From assembly GCA_017616895.1 (NCBI GenBank), contig JAFZXE010000003.1:1-64000 (forward strand): 64,000 nucleotides of DNA. Reading direction: 5' to 3'. The notes below the pieces were generated by a model that saw only the letters and a program-made list of their open reading frames with translations, was not told the DNA's origin and made no database searches. Position numbers and translations under genes: made by a program. Position 1 is the first letter of the stretch. The number at the start of each line of letters is the position of its first letter. Shown one piece after another: positions 1 to 7,337 of this stretch. Source of the DNA: Bacteroidales bacterium. Its GTDB lineage: Bacteria > Bacteroidota > Bacteroidia > Bacteroidales > P3.

Positions 1-177
1 ACGTTAGTATTGATAGATAACAACACCAAAGTGCCAATCTACCAAAGGAAAGTGTTGTGATTTGCTTAAAAAGAAGACGTTAGTATTGATAGATAACAAC
101 GGAAATTCGGCAGATTTCTCCATGCCCACAGTTGTGATTTGCTTAAAAAGAAGACGTTAGTATTGATAGATAACAAC
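1..177 (+). CRISPR. 3' end of a type II-C CRISPR array
   Basis: Repeats of 47 bp lie at 54-100 and 131-177, with the last 24 bases of another at 1-24; the visible copies are identical. They begin GTTGTGATTTGC and end TAGATAACAAC. The two whole spacers are 29 bp (25-53) and 30 bp (101-130). The array continues beyond the left edge. Its transcribed strand is set by the tracrRNA anti-repeat, which is complementary to the first 19-20 bases of the repeat read rightward, so the array runs toward cas2 and the leader must lie outside the window or promoters must lie in the repeats. The 47-bp length is typical of Bacteroidota type II-C arrays. Confidence 0.97.
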
Positions 178-227
178 TCGTTTTTGTCAATCCCCTAACA
201 TCAAACGTCTTACTTGACGTCTTACAA

Positions 228-261
228 TAGAAAAAGCACCTCAATTGAGGTGCTTTTTCTA
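228..261. terminator. Perfect 34-bp palindromic bidirectional terminator
   Basis: The 34 bases are perfectly self-complementary: a GC-containing core (GCACCTC/GAGGTGC) flanked by A-runs on one side and T-runs on the other. It sits between the rightward array and the leftward cas operon, so it should end both transcripts. Confidence 0.9.
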
Positions 262-284
262 TTTATACCTGTTGTTTTTTCAAT

Positions 285-617
285 TCAAAACATCTCCAGC
301 TGCTGCCCTGGCGCCTCAGGCTCTTTCGATTTCTGCCCCAGGAACAGTTCCATTTCCGAAAACTGTTTGTCCGTGATGCAGAGCATGCCCACCGACCCTT
401 TCTCCGGCAGTCGTGATTTCACGCGTTTCTTATGCACGTCTGCATTCTCCCGGCTTGCACAGTGGCGCACGTAGGCCGAGAACTGGAACATTGTGAATCC
501 GTCACCCGTAAGATGTTTTCGGAAGTCGGAAGCCGCCTTGCGCTCTTTCTTTGTCTCGGTCGGCAAGTCGAAAAACACAAACAGCCACATTATCCGGTAT
601 TCGCTGAATCTATCCAT
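285..617 (-). CDS. cas2: CRISPR-associated endonuclease Cas2
   Basis: Small (110 aa) Cas2, partner of Cas1 in the spacer-integration complex. The N-terminus carries the ferredoxin-fold beta-strand WLFVFFDLPTET with the conserved Asp, followed by FRKHLTGDGFTMFQFSAYVRH, as in II-C Cas2. The ATG at 617 is chosen because the longer frame would need a TTG and overlap cas1 further; this start overlaps the cas1 stop by 8 nt, the same overlap seen between cas1 and the gene before it, which suggests coupled translation. The downstream palindrome ends the operon. Confidence 0.95.
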   Translation of the reverse strand: MDRFSEYRIMWLFVFFDLPTETKKERKAASDFRKHLTGDGFTMFQFSAYVRHCASRENADVHKKRVKSRLPEKGSVGMLCITDKQFSEMELFLGQKSKEPEAPGQQLEMF

Positions 618-1527
618 CAATTTGAGGATATGCAATCTTACGCAGTTCGCCGCTGTAGCATTTGGCCAACGAGGCGGTGGTCGAACTCACCGCCACCATC
701 AGCGGGCTCCGTTGTCCGCCTATCACCACCTCTAAAGTGGGAATGGTCAGCAGGTCACGCTTGATGTCGGTGGTTATCTCATCCGTTTCTTGGTACTTAT
801 CCATCAGCTTCATCACCAAGCGGTCAACGTATGGTCGGTACGGCTCCATCACGTCGTCTGCCAGACAGTAGGCGTTGTAGCGGTTGTGGTGGTGGATGCC
901 CAACGTGGGCAGCAGTCCGCTGCTTACCAGCGCCCTCGCCACCACTGCCCTTAATATTGCGTAGCCGTAGTTAAGCATCGCATTGGGCCACATACCGCTT
1001 CGGTCGCGCACAAATTTTTCCTCCTCCATTTCGAGCAGACGGCTCCAGTAGTAGGCGGCTGCACGGCCTTCAAGGTTGGTCGAGTCGCCCGACCGCACAT
1101 CGCTCGCCCACACCAGCATGTTTTTAACCTCTATCCCTGTTATTTCGTGTAGCACTGCCGCCTGGTTTCTTATCTTTTGCACGACGGTTTGTTGCCACAG
1201 CTGTTTGCGCAAAGGCAGCGAGGCCGAGATTTGAGCCTCAAAGCGCTCTTGCTGTACCGTGTGCCCTTCCAGTGGCAGCACCAACCCCGTAGGTATATGC
1301 TTTTCGTCGCAAGTCACCACCGCTGCGTTGTTTTCAATCAGTGCCGCTATCGCACCCGAAGTTATTGTTATCTGTTGATGGTCAAGCACCACCACCCCCA
1401 AGTCCTCTATCGGCAGCGACGCCTGGCGTTCAGGTTCGTCGTCATGGGCGGCGACTTTCACCACCAGTTGCCCGTTGCGAAGCGACAAATAAGTCGGATT
1501 CGAGAAACAAACGGTTTTCTTAATCAT
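610..1527 (-). CDS. cas1: CRISPR-associated endonuclease Cas1
   Basis: Integrase subunit of the adaptation complex, 305 aa. The metal-binding residues are visible: Glu in NLEGRAAAYYW (about residue 150), His in LGIHHHNRYNAY (about 205) and the acidic pair in ADDVMEPYRP (about 220). The ATG at 1527 follows a good GGAGGG ribosome-binding site and overlaps the stop of the upstream four-helix-bundle gene by 8 nt; a longer frame to 1548 lacks this support. The protein is of ordinary II-C length with no missing catalytic residue. Confidence 0.97.
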   Translation of the reverse strand: MIKKTVCFSNPTYLSLRNGQLVVKVAAHDDEPERQASLPIEDLGVVVLDHQQITITSGAIAALIENNAAVVTCDEKHIPTGLVLPLEGHTVQQERFEAQISASLPLRKQLWQQTVVQKIRNQAAVLHEITGIEVKNMLVWASDVRSGDSTNLEGRAAAYYWSRLLEMEEEKFVRDRSGMWPNAMLNYGYAILRAVVARALVSSGLLPTLGIHHHNRYNAYCLADDVMEPYRPYVDRLVMKLMDKYQETDEITTDIKRDLLTIPTLEVVIGGQRSPLMVAVSSTTASLAKCYSGELRKIAYPQIDG

Positions 1528-2200
1528 TTTTTCCCTCCAGTTCTTCAATTTTTTTCTTCAGTTTGAAATTCTCCTCGCGGAGGGTAGCTACCTCTCTTGA
1601 CAAATTATCTATCGTTTTGCGCTGCTTGGTGCGGTAGCCGAGGCGTGCGGCGGTCATGCGTTCGCGGATGCCGCCTTGGGTGACGAACTCCTCTTCTTTT
1701 TTCTTCTGGTAGGTCATCATCATCTTGTCGACCATGCGGCAGAGGGTGATGGCGATGTTGGCCGCCTCTTCGTCGGTCCACTTTTCGAAGAAGGGTTCAT
1801 AGTCGGAGAGATAGTTGTGTTCGCGGCAGTAGCGGAGCATCTGGTCGTAGCGAGGATGTCCGGGAGTCCATTTGGTGAGGTGGTGAGAGGGGAGGTAGTC
1901 TTCGTAGTCTTCGAGCAGCTCTTGGATGCTGGAACGGGCGACGTTGAGGAGTTTGAGCTCCATCTCCATAGATGTTACCCCATCGGCGGAACCTTCCACA
2001 ATATTCTGCTTGCCCGACCGTGCAGCCTGCACCATCTGATCGACCGTGCGGTCGCCGAAGGAAGGCAGAAACCGCCGCGTGAAAACGTAGGTCATCTGGT
2101 AGAGGACGACGGTTTTCTGATAAAACCAGAGGTTTTTCCAGTTGGTCTGTTTTCGGAGGACGGATTCGATTTCGTTGGCGGGTAGAGTTTTTGGGGACAT
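1520..2200 (-). CDS. Four-helix-bundle (S23/Avd-like) protein inside the cas operon
   Basis: 226 aa. Residues about 20-100 match the four-helix-bundle family first known from 23S rRNA intervening sequences and related to the Avd accessory proteins of diversity-generating retroelements: helix, then VQAARSGKQNIVEGSADG, then a helix with ARSSIQELLEDYEDYL. A second part with QGGIRERMTAARLGYR around residues 175-190 resembles the four-helix-bundle suffix domain, and the tail (LSREVATLREENFKLKKKI) is a short coiled coil. The protein is basic at its end, fitting nucleic-acid binding. It replaces the usual direct cas9-cas1 junction and overlaps cas1 by 8 nt, so it is co-translated with the adaptation genes. 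A role in adaptation is inference; it could also be a passenger gene. Confidence 0.8.
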   Translation of the reverse strand: MSPKTLPANEIESVLRKQTNWKNLWFYQKTVVLYQMTYVFTRRFLPSFGDRTVDQMVQAARSGKQNIVEGSADGVTSMEMELKLLNVARSSIQELLEDYEDYLPSHHLTKWTPGHPRYDQMLRYCREHNYLSDYEPFFEKWTDEEAANIAITLCRMVDKMMMTYQKKKEEEFVTQGGIRERMTAARLGYRTKQRKTIDNLSREVATLREENFKLKKKIEELEGKND

Positions 2201-2219
2201 TGGGATTTTCTTTTTTGGG

Positions 2220-2273
2220 GATTTGCTAGATGATCTAGATTTTCTAGATGCTCTAGATAGTCTAGATTTTCTA
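2220..2273. repeat. 6 x 9-bp tandem repeat, GATNNTCTA
   Basis: Six uninterrupted nonamers: GATTTGCTA, GATGATCTA, GATTTTCTA, GATGCTCTA, GATAGTCTA, GATTTTCTA. The last four junctions each create a TCTAGA palindrome. The array fills the gap between the cas9 stop and the start of the four-helix-bundle gene, 20 bp ahead of its ATG. It may be an operator or a mere expansion; the same kind of short-period array recurs elsewhere in this window. Confidence 0.9.
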
Positions 2274-2285
2274 GAGGGGTTGGGG

Positions 2286-5200
2286 TTATTGTATTGAAAT
2301 TATGTTGCCTAGTCGGTCGGTTTTTAGGTGTTTACAGACTTTCTGGATGTTGTATTTTTTGTCTATTGTGGTTTGCATTTTGTTCAAGGACTCAAGTTCT
2401 AATTTCTCAACAATGACAGAAGCTGTACTCATTGGGACACAGTATAAAGTTTTTCCCGTACATGAGACCATTTTGTAAATTCTGCTTTTGTCGATGGATT
2501 TTACATCGGTAATTGTTTCGTCTTCGTTGGGGACATATACTAGGTCGCCTGGAGAGAGAATGTAGAGCATTTTTTCGGCCGTGCATTTGGGGTCGTCGGC
2601 TTTCAGACGGTCGATGACGTGGTCTTTCCATTGCTGTTTGAACTTTTTCTGCAGATCGATGACCATATTGAGAGGCAAGGTGGCATAGCCACGTTCGCCT
2701 TTGTGGTTGGAATATATTGCAAAGAAAAGGTTTGTGCCCTGAGCTGCTTCGACAAATTTTTTCTTCTTGACGCCGGTTTCACCTACGGAGAACTTGTTGG
2801 CCTGTTCAAACTTTCGGACTTTCTTGATGGGTTGGTGGGGTTTGCCGCCGTTGAGTTGGACGATATTGGCGTTCATGCGGTCGAGGCCGTCGGGAGAGAA
2901 GGCTTCCTCGGCGTTGTAGTGTTCGTTGGCGAGATGAGCCAATAGGATTTTTCTTATACCGCTGTCGGTGATGCTCTCGATGGCCTTTTTGGCGGCTTCG
3001 GGAGTTGTGGATCCGCTCAAATGAGAGAGCAGGTCGGTACGAGTGGCGAAATAACGGTCGTTTGTCTCGGCGGTGTAGAACCAAACCTCGACTTTGCCGT
3101 TGGCGACTTCGCTGAATACATCCTTGTTGGCTGCGAAGAACTCGGTTATCTGTTTTGGGGAGTAACCTTTCTCTATCTTTTCTTTTATCTTCGCCTTGAT
3201 TTCTTTGTTGACCACCCGTTCGGGATTTTTGATAGCCTCTTTGATGCTCACAGGCTTGGTGAGTTGCAGATTGACCTCGCCGAAGACGGTCTCCTTGTGC
3301 ATCGGTTTGCGGATAGCCCAGCTGTCGCCGCTGTGTTGGGTTTCGACAGACTTCTTTCCGTCGCGGAAAGCGGTGTATTTGTTAGAGGTTTTGTTGATGA
3401 CCCGCTGGTTCTGTTTGAAGCTCACTATAATCTCTTCGAGCGCACGACGGACATCTTGAGGAAACTGGTCCCATGGTTTTTTGAACTCGCCAGCTTTCTC
3501 TCGTTTTTCGCCATGCTCGTTGAGATAGGGATAGAAGTTGCGGAGTTTGCGCTGGAGGCCGAAACGGTTTTCGCGATGGGCGCTCATGGCCGCCTCGTTG
3601 TTGAGCAGGTTTACATGGTCGCGAGTTGTACAGGCGATTACGATGGCGTCCATAGCGTGGTGACGATGGTCGATACGTTTTTTGTTGAATCCCTGTCTAA
3701 GCTCGATAGGCATGTCTGGGATTTTGTGGCCTTGTGTGTTGGTTGCTGTGTAGCAGGAAGAGCCGGTAAGATTGTTGAGACGTTCGAAACGTGGCAGGAC
3801 GATGCTGTTCCATACATCATTGACACCCCAGTCTTTCTTGAGGCGGTCGGTTATGCTGCCGTTACAGGCGATGACGTTCTTTGCTGTCGCAGAATCCTCG
3901 ATATTGCCGTCGCCGTCGTCCTGGCGGACGATATTTGACATGAGCCGCATCATTAAACGGGAGATGTAGCGGCTGTCGTTCATCTGACGCTCGATAAACT
4001 CGTCGGGGATTTCGTCGAGCAAGAGTTTTTTCATTTTGGTGCGGTTGTTGGCGAAAGTGCGGCGCACGTGGTCCTCGTATTCTTTTACGCCGAGGACCTC
4101 GACGGTTTCGCTGCCACCGAGCGAGATTTTCTCACCATGGTGGTTTACGATGAATTCGTGGCCCAACTCACGGTCTTTCTTCTTGTTGACGGCGGATTCG
4201 CAAATGACCTTGTTGCTCAAGCTGTCGTCGAAATAGCGACTCTGAGGGATGACATGCTCTATTTCGTAGTCGGGGGTAAAGAGTCGTGAAAGAGGGATGG
4301 GCTTTCCTGTATAAGGGGAGACATATTTCTGGTCGAGCCATACCTTGTATTTTATGACATCGGAATGAGAAGGCCATTTTTTGCTGTCGCCGCCTGACAT
4401 CTTCTTACGGATATCGGCAATGTCTTTTGGCAGTTCGCCAGCCGACTCGACCACACCGGTTTCGTAGATTTTTAGAATTTCCTGTTGCTTTGGTGACTGC
4501 GGACGGACGTTGGCAACTTTGCTGTCGGCTTGCGCCAGTTCCATGAGCAGTAGTCGTATGCGCTGGTTTGTCTCCTCGCCTTCCAGAATGCTTTTCGACA
4601 TACGCTCACGCTCTTCGCGAGTCTTTTTCAGCTCACGTCCCAGCTCTATGTGGATTTCGTCGGGTTTGCCATATTGTTTCCATATATCGCGCACCGTGCG
4701 CAGCGTTTCGGTGACCACCTGCTCGACAACGGGATTGTTGAGTGAGTGTTGGCGGAAGGAGCGCAGGTAGTCGTCGATGTCTTCCGGGCACTCCCAACGT
4801 TTGGTGTCGGCCGACTCGGAGTGACGTCCATAAACGAGATAACAGGCCTCATGGAGCGGAATGCCCTTGCATTTATCGACGCAGTCGTATTGAGCCAACT
4901 GTTCTCTCAATTTAACTGGAATGGTTTCATCGACCTCGCCGGTAGAGAGGTGTTCTATTCGTTCGCGAGTTTGGGTGTCGATATCGTTTGAGGTCCAATA
5001 GCGACCACAACGCATAAGCGGCAATAGGCGGGATATGGCTTTTGCGGAATAGGAACCATAGTCTTTCTCCTTGTAAATGGTGAGACGCTCAAAAGCCTTG
5101 GCGAAAGCGGATGTCAGATCTTCGTTCCATCCTTGTTTCTTTCCGAAACGGATAAGCGCTTTGCCATATTCAGCGGAGTCCTCGACGGAATAGAGAATGT

Positions 5201-6797
5201 GCCATAATTCGAGTTCCTTCTCTTTGGTGAGGAAGTCTTTGTCGATACCACATTTCTGCAGGCCGCCGACAAGTGTACTGTGGGTTTCGCCTGCGGGATA
5301 GGACTTGTCGGTCACATAGTTCCAGCGATATGAGTCGTCGCCCTTTTTCGCTAGGCCAAAGTACTTAAGTATCGACTTTTGGTCGATGCTTTTCTGTTCG
5401 GACATCCAGTCATAGAGGTCACAGACGGTGTTTTCGTCATTGAGATAAGATGCGGTAACATCTTCGTTGTAATGGTATATGCGAAGATTCGAGATGAATT
5501 GCCAGATACGGAATTCCTGGAACAGGGGGTGCGACTTCGCGATGCCCTTCAACGGCTTAGTCTTTTCTTCGCCAGTTTCAGCGTTGGTGTATTTTGCTTT
5601 CTCGTATTGGCAGTCGGCGATAAGTGACTTCTTGCTCTTGAGAGGTCGTTGATAGAAGAGTATATCATCGGCAAGCAAATATTCGAAACCACGGCTGGCT
5701 ATACTTTTGCGATAGGCATCGTTGTTGGGGTACAGTTCCTCGATAGCCTTTTCATAGAGAGAGGCATCTCGAAGTTCTGGGTGGTATTCAATCTGCTTCT
5801 TTAATATAGCATGTAGTTCGTCTTTGTAGTATTGTCTATCGACGGTGGTAACGTTTTCGCCGATAATCTTCTTTGATGGATCGGAGAGTAAAAGGTTAAA
5901 GATGTATTCTCCAAGAGTTACGTTGTTGTGTTTTATGTCCTGTTCAAGTCGCAGTTTCCGCGGCGCCCAGCTGTCTTTGTCGGGAGCACTTAGCGACGGT
6001 TGTTCAACAGCTTTTCGTTTGCCGTCAGCATCAAGTTTGTAGGTGGCGATAAATGCTTTTACCTTGCCTGCCCAATCGAGAGGAACGGCGCTGGCACGTT
6101 TATAAACCCAGCCGTTCTCCAGTTTTATGTGATACCAGGTCTTGCCCTTCTTGTCTTTTTCGCCGCTATCCTCAACCGCAAGAACTCTGAGCTCGTGATA
6201 TTCTTTCTCTTCACTTTTTTCGAAAGCGGAGTCGCTCTCGTCATTTTTGCCACGTAGCTGATTGTAGCCGCGTTTCTGGTTGAACTGCATGAGCACCCAC
6301 GCCAACTCCTCATTAGAGATGGGTTGAGACAAGGCTTTCTTACGCAGATAATATATCGTCCAGTCGTATGGCACATTGCCCTCAACACCAGCTTTGCGAA
6401 ATTCGGCTACCATCTCTGCAAACGAGTCTTTGAACAGGAACTCCATTTTGCCGTCTTTTCCTTCTCTCCACGCCATTTTGGGTTCGGTTTCAGCATTCCA
6501 GTGGCAGTAGCGGTCGAGCTGTGAGGCATAATGATCGGGTAAATATCCTATTATACGCAACACACGAAGCAAACGCTCCCTTCTTAAAAGATATCGTTCA
6601 CGGAGTCTTCTTGTACCGCGATAACCCGTGCGTTCCGCTGTTTGCGACACCGAGTTACCTCTTTCGAAATCGCCCATCACGGCTGCGTCCATCGGCAGAA
6701 TACGCGAGCCAGCACCGTCTATGTGTTTTTTATCATTGTCAACAACTGCCCAACCGATACTGTTGGTTCCGAGGTCTAATCCTAATATTTTTGCCAT
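2286..6797 (-). CDS. cas9: Type II-C CRISPR effector nuclease Cas9
   Basis: RNA-guided DNA endonuclease, 1503 aa. RuvC-I is at the N-terminus (KILGLDLGTNSIGWAVVDN, catalytic Asp8); an Arg-rich bridge helix follows (RGTRRLRERYLLRRERLLR). RuvC-II is IHIELGREL near residue 718, the HNH centre is EIEHVIPQSRYFDDSLSNK near 847, and RuvC-III is DHRHHAMDAIV near 1047. All catalytic residues are present. The ATG at 6797 gives the canonical N-terminus; the frame stays open 35 codons upstream, but a promoter lies there. The length is at the large end for II-C, as in other Bacteroidota Cas9 proteins. No cas4 or csn2 is present, which supports subtype II-C. Confidence 0.98.
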   Translation of the reverse strand: MAKILGLDLGTNSIGWAVVDNDKKHIDGAGSRILPMDAAVMGDFERGNSVSQTAERTGYRGTRRLRERYLLRRERLLRVLRIIGYLPDHYASQLDRYCHWNAETEPKMAWREGKDGKMEFLFKDSFAEMVAEFRKAGVEGNVPYDWTIYYLRKKALSQPISNEELAWVLMQFNQKRGYNQLRGKNDESDSAFEKSEEKEYHELRVLAVEDSGEKDKKGKTWYHIKLENGWVYKRASAVPLDWAGKVKAFIATYKLDADGKRKAVEQPSLSAPDKDSWAPRKLRLEQDIKHNNVTLGEYIFNLLLSDPSKKIIGENVTTVDRQYYKDELHAILKKQIEYHPELRDASLYEKAIEELYPNNDAYRKSIASRGFEYLLADDILFYQRPLKSKKSLIADCQYEKAKYTNAETGEEKTKPLKGIAKSHPLFQEFRIWQFISNLRIYHYNEDVTASYLNDENTVCDLYDWMSEQKSIDQKSILKYFGLAKKGDDSYRWNYVTDKSYPAGETHSTLVGGLQKCGIDKDFLTKEKELELWHILYSVEDSAEYGKALIRFGKKQGWNEDLTSAFAKAFERLTIYKEKDYGSYSAKAISRLLPLMRCGRYWTSNDIDTQTRERIEHLSTGEVDETIPVKLREQLAQYDCVDKCKGIPLHEACYLVYGRHSESADTKRWECPEDIDDYLRSFRQHSLNNPVVEQVVTETLRTVRDIWKQYGKPDEIHIELGRELKKTREERERMSKSILEGEETNQRIRLLLMELAQADSKVANVRPQSPKQQEILKIYETGVVESAGELPKDIADIRKKMSGGDSKKWPSHSDVIKYKVWLDQKYVSPYTGKPIPLSRLFTPDYEIEHVIPQSRYFDDSLSNKVICESAVNKKKDRELGHEFIVNHHGEKISLGGSETVEVLGVKEYEDHVRRTFANNRTKMKKLLLDEIPDEFIERQMNDSRYISRLMMRLMSNIVRQDDGDGNIEDSATAKNVIACNGSITDRLKKDWGVNDVWNSIVLPRFERLNNLTGSSCYTATNTQGHKIPDMPIELRQGFNKKRIDHRHHAMDAIVIACTTRDHVNLLNNEAAMSAHRENRFGLQRKLRNFYPYLNEHGEKREKAGEFKKPWDQFPQDVRRALEEIIVSFKQNQRVINKTSNKYTAFRDGKKSVETQHSGDSWAIRKPMHKETVFGEVNLQLTKPVSIKEAIKNPERVVNKEIKAKIKEKIEKGYSPKQITEFFAANKDVFSEVANGKVEVWFYTAETNDRYFATRTDLLSHLSGSTTPEAAKKAIESITDSGIRKILLAHLANEHYNAEEAFSPDGLDRMNANIVQLNGGKPHQPIKKVRKFEQANKFSVGETGVKKKKFVEAAQGTNLFFAIYSNHKGERGYATLPLNMVIDLQKKFKQQWKDHVIDRLKADDPKCTAEKMLYILSPGDLVYVPNEDETITDVKSIDKSRIYKMVSCTGKTLYCVPMSTASVIVEKLELESLNKMQTTIDKKYNIQKVCKHLKTDRLGNIISIQ

Positions 6798-6819
6798 AGT
6801 GTAGATAGTTATAGAGGTG

Positions 6820-6851
6820 CAAAGGTACAAATATATCTGTAGATATGCAAC
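6820..6851 (-). promoter_or_regulatory. Promoter of the cas9 operon
   Basis: Reading leftward, GTTG (6851-6848), 20 bases, then TACCTTTG (6827-6820), matching the Bacteroidota -33/-7 pattern. Transcription would start about 17 nt ahead of the cas9 ATG. The -33 element lies just past the T-run of the tracrRNA terminator, so tracrRNA and cas9 have separate, tightly packed promoters. Confidence 0.7.
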
Positions 6852-6861
6852 AGGTATAGAT

Positions 6862-6946
6862 ATAAAAAGAACGACGGGAACACGAAGTCCCCGCCCTTCC
6901 AAAAGTTTTCACAACGGAATAATCCTTATTGTGATTTGCTTAAAAA
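6862..6946 (-). ncRNA. tracrRNA
   Basis: Nineteen bases at 6929-6947 are identical to the start of the CRISPR repeat, so the leftward transcript carries the anti-repeat. It is followed by the AAUAAGG and UUAUUCCGUUGUGA nexus segment typical of tracrRNAs, then a GC-rich hairpin (6871-6893) and a T-run (6861-6866) as Rho-independent terminator. A strong promoter lies directly upstream, giving an RNA of about 85 nt. It pairs with crRNA repeats and is bound by Cas9. The pairing also fixes the direction of the array. Confidence 0.93.
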
Positions 6947-6952
6947 GTGATG

Positions 6953-6983
6953 CAAAGATATGCATTCTTTTCCATTTTGCAAA
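6953..6983 (-). promoter_or_regulatory. tracrRNA promoter
   Basis: Leftward TTTG (6983-6980), 19 bases, TATCTTTG (6960-6953): a near-consensus Bacteroidota promoter that places the start just at the anti-repeat. Confidence 0.8.
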
Positions 6984-7016
6984 TTTTCCAATTTTTTTCT
7001 AGGTCAAATATAAATG

Positions 7017-7265
7017 AAAAGTAGGAACAGAGTAGGCCCAGAGTAGGATCAGTATAAGGTCAGTAAAGGGTCAGTATAAAACCAGTAGATAACCCATGTA
7101 GGTAAAAAGTAGGAGAAAAATAGGTAAAAACTAAAACAAAGGTAGGCGAAATGTAGGCCAAAAGTAAAAGAAAACTAAAACGAATGTAGGAGAAATGTAT
7201 AAGAAAAGTAAAAGAAATCTAAAACAAAAGTAGGAGGAAGGTAAAACAAAAATACTAGAAAACAT
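7017..7265. repeat. 11-bp-phased dispersed repeat array, copy 1
   Basis: About 22 degenerate units of 11 bp (typical unit AAGTAGGAGAA or ATGTAAAAGAA), with TA steps and A-tracts in the same phase, roughly one helical turn apart. A more ordered head (7049-7107) built on GGTCAGTATAA units matches the array at 40.7 kb at 57 of 59 positions. The rightward strand has many stops in all frames; the leftward strand is partly open only because of composition. No gene is supported here. It lies between the tracrRNA promoter and the promoter of the S41 protease. Confidence 0.88.
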
Positions 7266-7266
7266 G

Positions 7267-7296
7267 GTTGAGAATCTCAAATTATGTGTACCTTTG
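7267..7296 (+). promoter_or_regulatory. Promoter of the S41 protease gene
   Basis: GTTG (7267-7270), 18 bases, TACCTTTG (7289-7296), about 41 bp ahead of the ATG. Confidence 0.75.
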
Positions 7297-7337
7297 TAAT
7301 TTGGTTGAGGCCGTTGCGGCCTCCGAATTGATTGTAT

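Noticed and set aside
54..100. A promoter embedded in each CRISPR repeat (TTTG ... TAGTATTG), as in some II-C systems
   Set aside because: The -7-like box has ATTG in place of TTTG and the spacing is 16, short for most promoters here; not strong enough to call.
1520..2200. A diversity-generating retroelement, given the Avd-like protein
   Set aside because: No reverse transcriptase, template repeat or variable repeat is visible nearby.
3021..3938. Rightward open frame of about 300 codons opposite cas9
   Set aside because: Lies fully antisense to well-conserved Cas9 domains, with no recognisable family; a shadow frame caused by codon composition.
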